Source: JALORV01 sp963775635 (GTDB lineage Bacteria > Pseudomonadota > Gammaproteobacteria > Burkholderiales > Burkholderiaceae_F). Taken from it: a DNA stretch of 64,000 nucleotides. Positions 17,924 through 26,583 of the stretch are shown here, one piece after another; the first letter of the stretch is position 1, and each line of letters starts with the position of its first letter. A program made the position numbers and the translations under genes. Below the pieces are notes generated by a model. The model was given only the letters and a program-made list of their open reading frames with translations. It had not been told where the DNA came from and did not search any database. Location of the stretch: the NCBI GenBank assembly GCA_963775635.1, contig CAVZJO010000006.1, positions 62,001-126,000 of the forward strand. The letters run 5' to 3'.

Positions 17924-19159
17924 ATGACGCAGCCGTATGACAGTCGCGAGACGCGCGATCCGCGACAGCGCGAACTCGACTTGATGGGCCACCTGCCCGG
18001 GTTAGTGGCGAACGCATTGAAAGCGCCTGGTTGGCGGCGCCATCTCGGCAACGTGAATCCGGCCGAGGTGCTGACGCGGGCCGATCTCGCGCGTCTACCG
18101 GTCTTGCGAAAGTCCGAGTTGCCGCCGCTGCAGAAGTCGGCACCGCCATTTGGCGGTTTGATCGCGGATCCGATCGAACGCTTCGGCCGGCTGTTCACGT
18201 CGCCCGGGCCGATTTACGAGCCCGAGGGTCGACACGACGACGCCTGGCGCGCTGCCCGCGGCCTACACGCGGCAGGATTTCACGCCGGCGATGTCGTACT
18301 CAATACGTTCTCCTACCACCTGACCCCGGGGGGCTTCATCCTCGATGGCGGAGCGCGCGCGCTCTGCTGCTCGGTCATTCCGGCCGGGCCGGGGAATACC
18401 GAACAGCAGCTCGACCTGATCGAGCATTACCGGCCGGTCGCGTATACCGGCACGCCGGACTTCCTGAAGATCCTGCTGGACGCGGCGCAGGCTGGCCGGC
18501 GCGACGCAACTTCGATCCGAAAGGCGGCGGTGTCCGGAGCGGCGTTTCCGCCGTCACTGCAGGCTGAAATCCGGTCGCGTGGCATCGACGCGTACCAGCT
18601 GTACGCCGCGGCCGACCTCGGAGTCGTTGCGTACGAAACCCCGGCACGCGCTGGCATGGTCGTCAACGAAGACGTGCTCGTCGAAATCGTTCGCCCCGGA
18701 ACCGGCGACACGGTTCCGGACGGCGAGGTCGGCGAAGTCGTCGTCACTTTCTTCGATCCCCATCATCCGTGGATACGGCTCAGTCTCGGCGACCTGTCGG
18801 CCATCTTGCCTGGCGTGTCGCCGTGCGGGCGAACCAATACCCGCCTGCGCGGTTGGATGGGACGCGCGGATCAGACTGCCAAGGTCAAGGGAATGTTCGT
18901 CCGTCCGGAACAGATCGCGGAGATCGGCCGGCGGCATACAGGTGTGGGTCGCATGCGCCTCGTCGTTGCGCGCGCCGGAGAAACCGATTCCATGACGCTC
19001 AAGGTGGAGTGTTCGTCGCGTGACAACGGGCTTTCAGCAGCGATCGCCGACTCGCTGCGCAGTGTCACGAAGCTGGGCGGCGTCGTCGAACTCGTATCGC
19101 CCGGCGCGCTACCCAACGACGGCAAGGTGATCGAAGACACGCGTAACGCGCAAGCCTAG
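17924..19159 (+). CDS. PaaK-like phenylacetate-CoA ligase family protein
   Basis: A 411-residue member of the PaaK branch of adenylate-forming enzymes: VLRKSELPPLQK near residue 65, GFHAGDVVLNTFSYHLTPGG, DLIEHYRPVAYTGTPDFLKI, AVSGAAFPPSL, GEVGEVVVTFF and the C-terminal WMGRADQTAKVKGMFVRPEQI. The canonical Ser/Gly-rich ATP loop (SSGTTG) is replaced by LFTSPGPIYEPEG, so ATP binding may differ or the protein may use another acceptor. It closes the acyl-CoA synthetase/ABC importer operon and probably works on the same class of carboxylic acid. Confidence 0.8.
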   Translation: MTQPYDSRETRDPRQRELDLMGHLPGLVANALKAPGWRRHLGNVNPAEVLTRADLARLPVLRKSELPPLQKSAPPFGGLIADPIERFGRLFTSPGPIYEPEGRHDDAWRAARGLHAAGFHAGDVVLNTFSYHLTPGGFILDGGARALCCSVIPAGPGNTEQQLDLIEHYRPVAYTGTPDFLKILLDAAQAGRRDATSIRKAAVSGAAFPPSLQAEIRSRGIDAYQLYAAADLGVVAYETPARAGMVVNEDVLVEIVRPGTGDTVPDGEVGEVVVTFFDPHHPWIRLSLGDLSAILPGVSPCGRTNTRLRGWMGRADQTAKVKGMFVRPEQIAEIGRRHTGVGRMRLVVARAGETDSMTLKVECSSRDNGLSAAIADSLRSVTKLGGVVELVSPGALPNDGKVIEDTRNAQA

Positions 19160-19194
19160 TTCGCTCGCGAGTCGCGGCGCCGTGGGCACAGATC

Positions 19195-19914
19195 TCAGCG
19201 GCGGCGTGCCGAGGCGGTCTTTGCCGTCTTTTTCGCTGCCGACTTCTTGGCGGCGTTGGCCGGCGCGGCACGCGATACCGTGCGCGGCGTTGCGCGTTTC
19301 GCTGCCCGTGCGGAAGCGCTTGACACTGAATTGCGAGCCGACTTCGACTTGGTGGCGATCGGGGCACCGCTGGCCATGTCCATGGCGGCCATCATCGCGT
19401 CGCGCACCGAGTTTGCCATCGCATTGATCGCGTCGGTCATCGCCGCGGCAGGTTTCGCAACGGGCAACTTGACGGTCGTCGCAGGCGGCGCCGCCGCCTC
19501 CTCGTTGATGTCCCAGAGCTTCAACAACTCGGCCTGGGTCGGAACCGTGCCCTGCGAGACTCGCTGGCGCCGAGCGGCGACCGAGTCGCGCACGATCTTT
19601 TCGACCACGTCAAGCGGAAGGCGATTGAGGTCCGAGAATTTGATAAAACTCTTCGCGGCGTTGACGCCCTGCAGTGCCTCGCGGTGCTTCAGCACCACGT
19701 CTTTCTCGGCGACATACAGCGACATGTGGCGGCGGCCCGATTCGAGGGCGAACAGCGGCCCGTCGAGTTCGTAGAAAGCGAGCCCATAGCGCATGCTTTC
19801 ACGTACTCCGCGAGCGGAGCGGCGAATCATGCTGCACAGGCGCGCCATTGCCACGCGACGGTCCGGCGGCAGGTCGCGCAGATAAGCGCCTACCGTCGAG
19901 GCAGTCGGGTTCAT
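19195..19914 (-). CDS. DUF1801-type protein with Lys/Ala-rich tail
   Basis: The first 120 residues resemble the DUF1801/YdhG-like fold: TVGAYLRDLPPDRR, ARGVRESMRYGLAFYELDG and MSLYVAEKDVVLKHREAL. The C-terminal 90 residues are Ala/Lys/Ser-rich (ANAAKKSAAKKTAKTASARR), H1-like. ATG 19914 is preferred over 19920 because GGAGGA lies 6 bases before it. Function is unknown; the tail suggests nucleic-acid contact. Confidence 0.75.
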   Translation of the reverse strand: MNPTASTVGAYLRDLPPDRRVAMARLCSMIRRSARGVRESMRYGLAFYELDGPLFALESGRRHMSLYVAEKDVVLKHREALQGVNAAKSFIKFSDLNRLPLDVVEKIVRDSVAARRQRVSQGTVPTQAELLKLWDINEEAAAPPATTVKLPVAKPAAAMTDAINAMANSVRDAMMAAMDMASGAPIATKSKSARNSVSSASARAAKRATPRTVSRAAPANAAKKSAAKKTAKTASARRR

Positions 19915-20030
19915 GAGCATTCCTCCGGCGTACAGCGTCCGAAAACGCTGAATTTTAACGCTTTTTGAGAAATGCCCCGCAGTACCCGACTGGGACGCTC
20001 ACCGAGGCCCACGGTCGCCGGACCGAGAGG

Positions 20031-20633
20031 TCAACCCGAAGCGGTTGATTTGGCACGATAAAAGACAAACTCGGCCGAAAAATCGACGCGCAGCACCTGG
20101 CTGACTTGCGAGCTGTCACATCGCTCCGGCGGCATGCCGCCTTGAGTATTGACGCGCTGGACATGGGTAACGCCATCGAACGCGCCCTTACCAAAACTAC
20201 GGGTCGTCATCAGCAGCCATCGAAGGTCAGTCGACTTCGGCGCATCGTCGTAGGCGGCGATCGTCGCGACGAGCCGGCTGCCGTCGACGTGCTCGAACGA
20301 GAAGTTGGCGCCATGACGACCGACGACTCGACTGTCCGCGTCGAGCAGTTCGGCATCGGGTTGGCGGAACACCCAGGCGAATCCACGGTCGTGCTTTTCG
20401 CAGCGAAAAATCTGCGCTCCGCGCGCGGACAACCTGAGCACCGGCTCGCGATCGCTAGGGACCTTGATTCCCGAGAAGAGTCCCAGGCTCGGCGCCGTGA
20501 CCTCGGCGGCCTTGTTCGGACCTGCAGTGGCCGATGGACCGGGGCCGACTGACGCGCAGGCCGAAATCAACGTTGCGCAGACGGCGAGGCATAAGCGAGC
20601 GCGGACTTGCTCGAGCGCGAAGATCATCGTCAT
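20031..20633 (-). CDS. DUF3455 family lipoprotein
   Basis: About 200 residues from ATG 20633 with a signal and lipobox (AVCATLISACAS). The body has the DUF3455 pattern: VLRLSARGAQIFRCEKHD, WVFRQPDAELLDADSRVVG, WLLMTTRSFGKGAFDGVTHV and VQRVNTQGGMPPERCDS. These proteins are exported and of unknown function, and are frequent in proteobacteria and fungi. The gene ends about 100 bases before the DUF1801 gene on the same strand. Confidence 0.8.
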   Translation of the reverse strand: MTMIFALEQVRARLCLAVCATLISACASVGPGPSATAGPNKAAEVTAPSLGLFSGIKVPSDREPVLRLSARGAQIFRCEKHDRGFAWVFRQPDAELLDADSRVVGRHGANFSFEHVDGSRLVATIAAYDDAPKSTDLRWLLMTTRSFGKGAFDGVTHVQRVNTQGGMPPERCDSSQVSQVLRVDFSAEFVFYRAKSTASG

Positions 20634-20674
20634 GGATCCCAAGTTGGCCCATCGTACCCGGAGCATCCGGTCGG

Positions 20675-22655
20675 CTACGGGTGCGATCTCCTCGTCAGCC
20701 GGAAGCCCAACGACGCGAGTTCGCCGCGCACTTCCGGATCGTTGAGCAAAGCGCAGAAAGCTTGGACCGCGGGGCGCGCGAGTCGCGGCGTCGGCACGAT
20801 GAAGTCGTATTGCTCTTCCTGCAGCGGGATGAAGCCGAGCCCGTATTGGCGGGCCACGGTATCGATCGCGATTCCCCAGTCCGCCCTCTGCTGGGAGACC
20901 GCCACTGCAACGGCGTTGTGGGACTTCGTTTGCGTGCCGTATCCAGCGGGCCTATTTTCGCCCAGCCATTTGTCGATGATGATGCGCGTACCGCTGCCAG
21001 CGTTGCGATTGACCATCACGCAGGCTGCGTCGCCCAGCGCGGCCGCGACGGCCTCGTGGAACGATTTTCCCTCGAAGCGAACATCGCCCTGCCGGAACAC
21101 AAAGCCCTGCATGCGTCCATAACCCTCGACGAGGGTCTGCGCGTCGGTGAGCATGGGGCGGTTGTACTCGCCCGTGGCGGGGTCCATCAGGTGGATCCCC
21201 GCGATGTCGCACTCGCCGCGCTTGGCTGCGGCCAGCCCACCCATGCTGCCGACCGTCATCAGCTTGACGCGGATACCTTGGCGCATCAGCTTACCCACCA
21301 CGAGGTCAAGCCCGACGCAATGGCTGCCGATAACCACGAGATCGGCGGGCTCCAGTTGCTGTCCGAGGAGTGTCACCGTCACGGTGCTGCCGGAGTCCAG
21401 GATCTCGGTGTGCCGATCAATCGTGATGAAGCCGTCGGCGCAACTGAAAGTGGTCACGGAGCCTGAACCCTTGCCCATCGGGTAGGCGAGATACCCGTCC
21501 GATCCGTGCACCAACCCGACCAGCAGATATTCGGTGCGTCCCCGCTCGGAGTTCACGCGCATCGGCAACGTCGCTTGCACAGTAGAGCGGCGCTCAGGCG
21601 GCAGGCCGGCAAACGCGCGAATCACCGGCGCGACGAACTCGTGGAAAGTGAAGATGGCGGAGGTGGGAAACCCGGGCAGTATGACGACGGGTTTGCCCTC
21701 GGTGACTGCGAGGCAGATCGGCTTGCCGGGCTTCAGCGCGACGCCGTGGGCGACGACACCGGGGTTACGCAGCGCCTGCACGACCCGGTACGAGATATCC
21801 CCTGCGCCCTTCGATGTTCCGCCGGAGAACACGACGACGTCCGATTCCAGGGCGCGCGTGAGCGCGGCTGCCAGTGCCTGCTCGTTGTCTGCAATCACGC
21901 CCAGGCGCACCGCAATTCCGCCGAGCTCTTCGACGGCGGCACGGATGATCGCCGCGTTGGAGTCGTACACGGCGCCTGGCCGCAAGGATTCGCCGGGCGC
22001 AACGATTTCGTTGCCGGTGGAGAAGATGGCCACCCGAGGTCGACGAAAGACCGTGCATGCGGAGCGTCCAAGCGCGGCGAGCACACCGATCTCGCGCGAT
22101 GTGAGACGCTGCCCAGCGCGTAGCACCGTCTCGCCACGGGCGATATCGGTGCTCGCGTAACTCACGTTCTCTCCCCCGGTGAGCGGGTCGGCGGATCTCG
22201 ACCCGCGGGCCATCAGGGAAATCCACGAGTTCCGAATGTTCGACCATCAAGACAGCATCGGCGCCGCGCGGCAGCATGCCGCCGGTGGCGATGGGGGTCG
22301 CGAGGCCGGGGGTCACAGGCAGGGAAGGCACGATGCCGGGCGCAAGCACTTCGCCGTTGAGTTGCAGCGTGCGCGGTGATTCCTCCATCGCGCCGAAGGT
22401 GTCCTGTGCCCGCACCGCGAAGCCGTCGACATTGGCGCGATCGAAACCGGGCACGTCGATCTCAGCCACGATATCTCTGGCGAGCACACGGTCGAGGGCC
22501 TCCCCGAGAGGTACGAGCTCTTCGCCAAGTGGCGCAAGCCGCAGGTGCTCGCGAAACTTCGCGGTGGCCTCGTCGCGCGAGACGACATTCAGGAACTGCG
22601 TCTGCCCGGCGAGTGCTTCACTACCTTTCGCGCCGGGTCCGGAAGAAGTCGGCAT
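20675..22655 (-). CDS. Molybdopterin molybdotransferase MoeA fused to PBP-like domain (frameshifted)
   Basis: The N-terminal 410 residues are MoeA: LDRVLARDIVAEIDVPGFDRAN shortened to DVPGFDRANVDGFAVRAQD, ATGGMLPRGADAVLMVE, RVAIFSTGNEIVAPG, VVFSGGTSKGAGD and ILPGFPTSAIFTFHEF. An extra G in a G-run near 22175 breaks the frame. The C-terminal 220 residues are a periplasmic-binding-protein-like domain (PF12727 type): VGSMGGLAAAKRGECDIAG, NRNAGSGTRIIIDKW and SHNAVAVAVSQQRADWGIA. MoeA inserts Mo or W into molybdopterin; the fused domain probably senses or binds the oxyanion or cofactor. Known fusion architecture, next to a second moeA. Confidence 0.85.
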
Positions 22656-22667
22656 GTTCGAGTGCGC

Positions 22668-23912
22668 TCAGTCGTAGAGAAATACCGTGACTTCCGAATC
22701 GGGACCGTAGCCCTCGCATTCGGCCGGCACGATCACGAAGCCATCGGCCCGGGTCGTCGAGGAAAGGATCGAGGCGCCGCTGAGCGCGATCGGATCGACA
22801 CGGCCATCGACGAGACGAACCCGGCAGTAGTCCACGCGACCGATGGCCGAAACGATCTTGCGCGCGACGACCGCCTGCAGCGTGCGGTGCGGCCAGTCAG
22901 GCGACCGTCCGCCGAGCAGGCGAAGGGCGCGACCTGCGAAGAAGTCATAGGCGCACAGGCAGGACACCGGGTTGCCAGGCAGCAGGAATACGAGCGTCTC
23001 GCTGATACGGCCAACACCTGCGGGACTCGATGGTCGCATCGAAACACCGTGTATCGCCAGTTCTCCGAGCTCCGCAATCAATCGCGGCGCATAGTCTTCG
23101 CGGCCGACGCTGGAGCCGCCCGAGACGAGGATCACATCCGCCCCGGGCGCGAGCAGGGCTGCGCGGATCCGGTCCGGATCGTCACCCAGTCGGTGATGTG
23201 ATTCGAGCACGCCGCCATCACGGCCGATGAGACCGCGCAGCATGTAGGAGTTTGCGTCGTACACCTCAAAAACGTCTTTCTTCGTCCCCGGCGCCCTCAC
23301 TTCGTTGCCCGTGACGAGCATGCGCACGCGCGGCTGCCTGACCGCGGTCACGTGGTCGAGGCCCAAGGAACCCACGAGCCCCACGTCCTGCGGACGCAGG
23401 CGCCGTCCGGCGCCAAGGGCTACGGATCCGGCTTGTAGGTCTTCGCCGCGATGACCGACGTGCTGGCCCGGGGCGACGGGCCGAGTCACCACAATCTGCC
23501 CGGCTGACTCCGTGGCGTACTCGGCAGGAATAACCGAATCGACGCTGTCGGGAACGGGCGCGCCGGTCATGATCCGTACTGCCGATCCGGGCGGGAGTTC
23601 CCCCGCGAACGACTGGCCGGGCATGGCCTGGCCCAGGACGCGAAACTCGAGAGGGTTGTATTCGGTCGCGCCGGACGTTTCCGCGCCGCGCAGCGCAAAG
23701 CCGTCCATCGCGGCCCGATCGAAGCCGGGGACGTCAAGCGGTGCAATCACTTCGGCCGCCAGCGTGCGGCCACTCGCCTCCTCGAGGGGCACTGACTCCG
23801 CGCCGAGCCTTGCCGCATGCTGATCGATCCACGCCAGCACAGCGGGCACTTCGCTGCGTGTCCGAAAACCGTGCATGCGCACGTCGGGGATCGAAGTGAT
23901 TGCAGCTTTCAT
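22668..23912 (-). CDS. moeA: Molybdopterin molybdotransferase MoeA
   Basis: Complete 414-residue MoeA: LDVPGFDRAAMDGFALRGAE, SAVRIMTGAPVPDSVDSVIP, GHRGEDLQAGSVAL, RVRMLVTGNEVRAPG, ILVSGGSSVGREDYAP and FLLPGNPVSCLCAYDFF. It inserts molybdate or tungstate into adenylated molybdopterin. It lies 12 bases upstream of the MoeA-PBP fusion gene on the same strand, so two MoeA proteins are co-expressed; in organisms that use both metals such pairs can be specialised, which fits the tungstate transporter upstream. Confidence 0.93.
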   Translation of the reverse strand: MKAAITSIPDVRMHGFRTRSEVPAVLAWIDQHAARLGAESVPLEEASGRTLAAEVIAPLDVPGFDRAAMDGFALRGAETSGATEYNPLEFRVLGQAMPGQSFAGELPPGSAVRIMTGAPVPDSVDSVIPAEYATESAGQIVVTRPVAPGQHVGHRGEDLQAGSVALGAGRRLRPQDVGLVGSLGLDHVTAVRQPRVRMLVTGNEVRAPGTKKDVFEVYDANSYMLRGLIGRDGGVLESHHRLGDDPDRIRAALLAPGADVILVSGGSSVGREDYAPRLIAELGELAIHGVSMRPSSPAGVGRISETLVFLLPGNPVSCLCAYDFFAGRALRLLGGRSPDWPHRTLQAVVARKIVSAIGRVDYCRVRLVDGRVDPIALSGASILSSTTRADGFVIVPAECEGYGPDSEVTVFLYD

Positions 23913-24175
23913 TCAACACTTATGAGGTGGGAACGCTCTTAGTCCGCGACTTTGGTGCCATCCGGCGTCTTCGATGAAAACACCGTATGGCTCGTCGGCC
24001 GCGTGCACGCAGCTTCGCAACCGACCACGCGCTTACATTGTCGCGCAACTCATCCCAGACTTGCGGGAAGGTCAACGGCGCGCGCTCACGCGGACTTTAA
24101 GAACGGGGGTTCTGCTCCGGTCTTTTCGCGCTGCCAACAGAGAAATGGGCCTGACTCTGCAATGCTTGCCTTGCG
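23913..24175. other. Intergenic region between tup operon and moeA
   Basis: These 263 bases contain no convincing gene on either strand. A short hairpin AGAAC-GGGG-GTTCT around 24102 may attenuate transcription leaving tupA. No molybdenum-cofactor riboswitch fold was recognised by eye. The moeA promoter should lie near 23920-23990 on the minus strand. Confidence 0.3.
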
Positions 24176-24988
24176 CTACGCGCCGCCCGCATTCGGAAAG
24201 AAGAGCTGTTCTCCGCCGATCTTGTAGTCGGCGATCGCCGCCTGTCCCGCGGGCGAGATGATCCAGTCGGAAAACTTTTGCGCCAGCGCGGCTTTCACAT
24301 GCGGATGCTTGACCGGATTCACCACGATCACACCGTATTGGTTGAACAGGCGCTTGTCGCCTTCGACCAGCACCGCAAGGTCGCCGCGGTTCTTGAATGC
24401 GAGCCAGGTGCCGCGATCGGCCAGTACGTAAGCTCTGGCGGCGGCGGCCATGTTCAGCGCCGGTCCCATGCCGCACCCACACTCGCGGTAACCGTCGCCG
24501 CGCCGGCTCGCCAGCCCCGCGGTGGTCCAGTACCGTATCTCGGCGCTGTGCGTACCGCTCTTGTCTCCGCGCGAAACGAACGGGGCATTGCTGGCGCTGA
24601 CCTTCGTGAGCGCGGCGACGATGTCAGCACCGCGTACCCCAGCCGGATCGGACTTCGGGCCGATCAGCACGAAGTCGTTGTACATGACCGCATGGCGTTG
24701 AAGTCCGAAGCCATCGGCGACGAACTTCTCCTCGGCCGCCTGATCGTGCACGAGGAGCGCATCGGCGTCGCCGCGGCGCGCGAGGTCCAGTGCCTGCCCG
24801 GTGCCAACCGCCACCACCTTCACGTCGAGGCCGCTGGCCTGTTTGAAACGTGGCAGCAGATGCGCGAACAGCCCCGACTGCTCGGTGGACGTGGTCGATG
24901 CCAGCGTGATGCTCTCTGCGCCGACCGCGCCGCTCGCGATGCACAGAATTGCGGCAATGAAGAATTTCGCTTGGCTCATAAACGCCAT
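24176..24988 (-). CDS. tupA: Tungstate ABC transporter substrate-binding protein TupA
   Basis: Exported binding protein with signal peptide (FFIAAILCIASGAVGAE). The oxyanion-binding start SITLASTTSTEQSGLFAHLLPRF contains the TTST-type motif typical of TupA rather than ModA; GTGQALDLARRGDADALLVHD and YNDFVLIGPKSDPAGV follow the family. ATG 24988 is chosen because AGGGAGA lies 7 bases upstream. Gene order on the minus strand is permease, ATPase, binding protein, with short overlaps, so one operon. Expected high affinity for tungstate, supplying the formate dehydrogenase island. Confidence 0.88.
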   Translation of the reverse strand: MAFMSQAKFFIAAILCIASGAVGAESITLASTTSTEQSGLFAHLLPRFKQASGLDVKVVAVGTGQALDLARRGDADALLVHDQAAEEKFVADGFGLQRHAVMYNDFVLIGPKSDPAGVRGADIVAALTKVSASNAPFVSRGDKSGTHSAEIRYWTTAGLASRRGDGYRECGCGMGPALNMAAAARAYVLADRGTWLAFKNRGDLAVLVEGDKRLFNQYGVIVVNPVKHPHVKAALAQKFSDWIISPAGQAAIADYKIGGEQLFFPNAGGA

Positions 24989-25734
24989 CTCGGTTCTCCC
25001 TCGCATGAAAGCAGCGGCGCGCCGGCAACAGCACCCCGCAGGAATTCCTGTACCGGAAGGTCCGCGTGTATGCGGCCGTCTTGCAAGCAGAGCACGCGGC
25101 TCGCAAGCCGCCCGACCAGTTCGAGTGGGTGGCTGCTGAAGACGAGCGTCTGCAGGCGCCCGGCTGCGAACTGGCGGAGGAGCGTTTCGACTTCACGCCG
25201 CGCATCCAGGTCCATGCTCGCTGTCGGCTCATCGAGCAACATCACATCGGAGGCCATCACCCACGCGCGCGCCAGCGCTAGCCGCTGCTGCTGGCCAGCG
25301 GACAGCGTGCGTGCGTTGCGCTGGGCGAGCGCGGCCAGGCCGACGCGCGCCAACGCCTCGTTTGCATGCTTGCAGGCGTCGCGCCAGCGCGCGCCGCGCA
25401 GCCAGAGGCCCAATGCGACGTTGCGCTGCGCGGTCGTGCGCAGCATGTAGGGACGCTGGAACAACAGTGTCTGTCGCGTGGTCGCGGCGCGCTGCACTGT
25501 CCCCGCGCTGGGCTCGATCAGGCCGTTCAGCACGCGCAGCAGCGTGGTCTTGCCGCTGCCATTGGGGCCGACCAGCGCGACGCGTTCGCCGGCATGGATC
25601 GCTAAGGTCACCGACTGCAGCGCCCACGTTGAGCCGTAGCGCACGCCGACCCGATCAAGCTTGAACATCGTGCGCCCGGCAACGTGCGCGCGCTGGGCGT
25701 TTACAGATGTGATTAGCGGCTCGGCCAGTATCAT
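24976..25734 (-). CDS. tupC: Tungstate ABC transporter ATP-binding protein TupC
   Basis: Compact ATPase of 252 residues: Walker A ALVGPNGSGKTTLLRVLNG, signature LSAGQQQRLALARAWVM, Walker B VMLLDEPTASMD and switch His FSSHPLELVGRLA. It overlaps tupB (ATGA) and extends 13 bases into tupA. The short N-terminus before FKLDRVGVRYGSTWAL may not be translated; an internal ATG at residue 23 is plausible. Confidence 0.88.
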   Translation of the reverse strand: MILAEPLITSVNAQRAHVAGRTMFKLDRVGVRYGSTWALQSVTLAIHAGERVALVGPNGSGKTTLLRVLNGLIEPSAGTVQRAATTRQTLLFQRPYMLRTTAQRNVALGLWLRGARWRDACKHANEALARVGLAALAQRNARTLSAGQQQRLALARAWVMASDVMLLDEPTASMDLDARREVETLLRQFAAGRLQTLVFSSHPLELVGRLASRVLCLQDGRIHADLPVQEFLRGAVAGAPLLSCEGEPRWRL

Positions 25735-26468
25735 GCGACTCCGATCCGGGCGACCTGTGTGGCCGCTCCGTCAACGCCCTGGCGCCAGCTGCGCAGCGCG
25801 GAGATCAGCGCGTTCAATGCCAGCACCAGCACCAACAGCACAATGCCCAGTGCGATCGCGAGCGGCAGGTCGCCCTTGCTGGTTTCCAGCGCGATCGCCG
25901 TGGTCATCACGCGGGTGAAGCCGTCAATATTGCCGCCGACGATCATCACCGCGCCGACTTCGGAGATCGCGCGCCCGAAGGCGGCGATCAGTACCGTCAG
26001 CAGCGCGTAGCGCTCGTCCCAGGCCAGCAGGAGGCTGCGCATCAGCGGAGCGGCGCCCAGCGATGTCAGTTGCTCTCCGTGCGCATGGTCGGCATCCTCG
26101 ATCGCCTGGCGAGTCAGCGCCATGACGATCGGCGCCACCAGGATCGTCTGGGCCACGACCATCGCCTGGAAGGAATACAGCCAGCCCAGAAAGCCCAGCG
26201 GGCCGGAGCGCGACAGCAGCAGGTAGACGAGCAGGCCGACGACGACCGAGGGCAGCGCGAGCAGCGAGTTGAGCACTGCGAGAACTGCGCCGCGTCCTGC
26301 GAAGCGGGATACGCCGAGCCAGGCCCCGGCAAGCACGCCGAAGCCAAAAGCGATCAGACAAGCGCTTGTGCTGACTGCCAGCGAACGCCCGAGCACCGAC
26401 AGCAACGCCGGGTCGAGCGAAACCAGTAGGTGCAGCGCTGCGGCGGTCGCCTGAGGAATTGTGTCCAT
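25731..26468 (-). CDS. tupB: Tungstate ABC transporter permease TupB
   Basis: 245-residue permease with five to six helices. The cytoplasmic EAA-type loop is visible (EQLTSLGAAPLMRSLLLAW), followed by AFGRAISEVGAVMIVGGNI, a hallmark of TupB. ALPSVVVGLLVYLLL and FQAMVVAQTILVAPIVMAL are membrane segments. First gene of the tup operon, divergent from the ModE-like regulator gene. Confidence 0.9.
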   Translation of the reverse strand: MDTIPQATAAALHLLVSLDPALLSVLGRSLAVSTSACLIAFGFGVLAGAWLGVSRFAGRGAVLAVLNSLLALPSVVVGLLVYLLLSRSGPLGFLGWLYSFQAMVVAQTILVAPIVMALTRQAIEDADHAHGEQLTSLGAAPLMRSLLLAWDERYALLTVLIAAFGRAISEVGAVMIVGGNIDGFTRVMTTAIALETSKGDLPLAIALGIVLLVLVLALNALISALRSWRQGVDGAATQVARIGVA

Positions 26469-26567
26469 CTCAGAACGAATCGTAGGCAGGCGCGCGGGTG
26501 TTATGGCCGCGTTGGCAGGACCTCCTTAGGCAAACTGCTGCATATGTGGCGTCAGCGAACTGCGAGC

Positions 26568-26578
26568 TTTGCGGCAAA
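26568..26578. promoter_or_regulatory. Palindrome TTTGCGGCAAA in the tupB/regulator intergenic region
   Basis: TTTGC-G-GCAAA is a perfect 11-base inverted repeat 6 bases before the regulator start, and GGCAAACT also occurs near 26529. It is a candidate operator for the ModE-like regulator between the divergent promoters; the role is inferred. Confidence 0.3.
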
Positions 26579-26583
26579 CTCGC

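Noticed and set aside
23913..24175. Molybdenum cofactor riboswitch upstream of moeA
   Set aside because: No matching multi-stem fold could be recognised by eye; only a short hairpin is present.
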